A DNA stretch of 6,068 bases from Gammaproteobacteria bacterium (GTDB lineage Bacteria > Pseudomonadota > Gammaproteobacteria > Arenicellales > Poriferihabitantaceae), in contig JAHRAW010000167.1 in assembly GCA_020027415.1 (NCBI GenBank), forward strand, positions 1 through 6,068, written 5' to 3'. Shown here one piece after another: positions 5,363-6,068 of this stretch (positions are counted from its first letter, which is position 1; the number at the start of each line of letters is the position of its first letter). The position numbers were made by a program, and so were the translations under genes. The notes under the pieces are model-generated. The model made no database searches. It was given only the letters and a program-made list of their open reading frames with translations, and had not been told where the DNA came from.

Positions 5363-5963
5363 AGTTGCCAAATGGACGCCGGCGCAACGCCCGCCGAAAA
5401 CTGGCGTGTTGCTGATTCGGCATGGCGCGCGACACCCCATGGATGGTCCGAAACTAACGGCGGGATTAACCGATGACGGTAAACAAGCCTGCCGCCGGCT
5501 GGGCGTCCGCGTCCGCCGATATCGCCCATGTGCAATTCTCTCCAGCCCGATCAAGCGTTGCTTAGACACCGCCCGCCACATCGCGCGCGGCGCCGAATGG
5601 AATCTCGCGGCGCAACCATCCACGCTGCTCGGCGACCCGGGACCGTTCGTGCTGCCGGAAAAAATGGAGGCAATGAATCGCCGCATGGCAAGCGCGCAAC
5701 AACATGATGATTGGAGCGTTTGGCAGCGGCATATACGCGGTGAAAATGTTGCCGGCATGAAGCCCCGCGACCTCGGCGCCCGCGAACTATGCGCGCATCT
5801 GTTTAACCGCTTGGGGAACGGCTACTTGCTCTGCATTTCTCACGACTCAATCATCGCCGCGGTGATGGCGGCGTTTGGGTTGCCGCCGGAGCCGTTGCCC
5901 AATTTCTTGGAAGGCGCGGTGCTCCAAGCGAGCAAGCCAACCGCCGCGGCAACGCCTCAATGA
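5352..5963 (+). CDS. Histidine phosphatase (PGAM-like) family protein
   Basis: This 203-residue protein belongs to the histidine phosphatase superfamily, in which a histidine is transiently phosphorylated while a phosphate ester or phosphohistidine is hydrolysed. VLLIRHGARHP at 19-29 gives the catalytic R23-H24-G25. SSPIKRCLDTA at 64-74 supplies the second phosphate-binding Arg (R69), and CISHDS at 161-166 supplies the second catalytic His (H164). E103, E106 or E188 could be the acid/base residue. LTDDG at 39-43 fits the usual LTxxG. Length suits a small single-domain member of the SixA/CobC/PGAM type. The ATG overlaps the methyltransferase stop by 11 nt, pointing to translational coupling. 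A role removing phosphate from a sugar or pathway intermediate is plausible, and a protein-phosphohistidine substrate is also possible. Neither can be chosen from sequence. Confidence 0.87.
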   Translation: MQPEVAKWTPAQRPPKTGVLLIRHGARHPMDGPKLTAGLTDDGKQACRRLGVRVRRYRPCAILSSPIKRCLDTARHIARGAEWNLAAQPSTLLGDPGPFVLPEKMEAMNRRMASAQQHDDWSVWQRHIRGENVAGMKPRDLGARELCAHLFNRLGNGYLLCISHDSIIAAVMAAFGLPPEPLPNFLEGAVLQASKPTAAATPQ

Positions 5964-6037
5964 ATGATCGCCCGCGCGCCATCGCCCAACTCTGCGCTCC
6001 CGCCAACGCGATTTGGAGAATGAGCAGTTCTACATAA
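5960..6037 (+). CDS. Possible 25-codon ORF coupled by ATGA overlap
   Basis: An ATG at 5960 overlaps the TGA (5961-5963) of the phosphatase gene in the same ATGA arrangement that joins the radical SAM and methyltransferase genes. It runs 25 codons (MNDRPRAIAQLCAPANAIWR then MSSST) to a TAA at 6035-6037, just before the terminator hairpin. One Cys and one Trp are present; no leader motif or domain is recognised. A second ATG at 5964 opens an ORF of only 19 codons. No ribosome binding site is visible. It could be a small peptide gene, a decayed gene start or chance. Confidence 0.25.
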   Translation: MNDRPRAIAQLCAPANAIWRMSSST

Positions 6038-6068
6038 AAACGGGGCGATCCTTTCGGTTGCGCCCCGT
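6034..6068 (+). terminator. Rho-independent terminator, right end cut by the window
   Basis: A perfect 8-bp stem is formed by ACGGGGCG (6040-6047) and CGCCCCGT (6061-6068), with a 13-nt loop (6048-6060) that can form two further C-G pairs. It is preceded by ATAAAAA (6034-6040), so it could act in both directions if a T tract follows. The required downstream T run lies outside the window. Its position straight after the last gene fits the end of the operon. Confidence 0.7.

Noticed and set aside
4780..5535. A 251-codon - strand frame across the methyltransferase/phosphatase junction
   Set aside because: The + strand has full catalytic motifs on both sides of the junction. The reverse frame has no recognisable domain and is an antisense shadow.

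Overview
The window reads as one complete, tightly packed transcription unit on the + strand. An AT-rich promoter and leader (about 60-163) comes first, then five full-length genes separated by 17, 14, -4 and -11 nt. A possible 25-codon ORF coupled by an ATGA overlap follows, and a GC-rich hairpin ends exactly at the right edge. The sequence is GC-rich with many GCGC-type runs and dense, overlapping genes. This suits a GC-rich Gram-negative bacterium, perhaps a proteobacterium, but no taxonomic marker is present and the assignment is a guess. Only the glycosyltransferase start has a plausible Shine-Dalgarno sequence.

Layout: (1) extended short-chain NAD(P)-dependent sugar-nucleotide epimerase/dehydratase, 164-1153; (2) family-4 (GT-B) glycosyltransferase, 1171-2556; (3) radical SAM enzyme with a short, Cys-poor SPASM-like C-terminus, 2571-3653; (4) a 570-residue fusion of six degenerate WG/KWG-type repeats to a complete winged-helix O-methyltransferase, 3650-5362, with four tandem 18-bp units near its 5' end; (5) histidine-phosphatase (PGAM-like) family protein, 5352-5963. 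No tRNA, rRNA, CRISPR array or insertion sequence was seen.

Functional reading (inference): the operon pairs sugar activation and transfer (epimerase, GT4) with two SAM-dependent chemistries (radical SAM, O-methyltransferase) and a phosphatase. That fits a small tailoring cassette for an unusual glycan, glycolipid, natural product or modified peptide. No transporter, polymerase or clear precursor peptide lies in the window. The left edge, however, can be read as the tail of an ORF ending G-C-G-G-C-G-G-R-I-stop, and a 25-codon ORF sits just before the terminator. The most unusual element is the WG-repeat/O-methyltransferase fusion beside the radical SAM enzyme. In the repeats, the position where WG repeats usually carry Trp-Gly instead tends to carry an aromatic residue and/or His before Ile.
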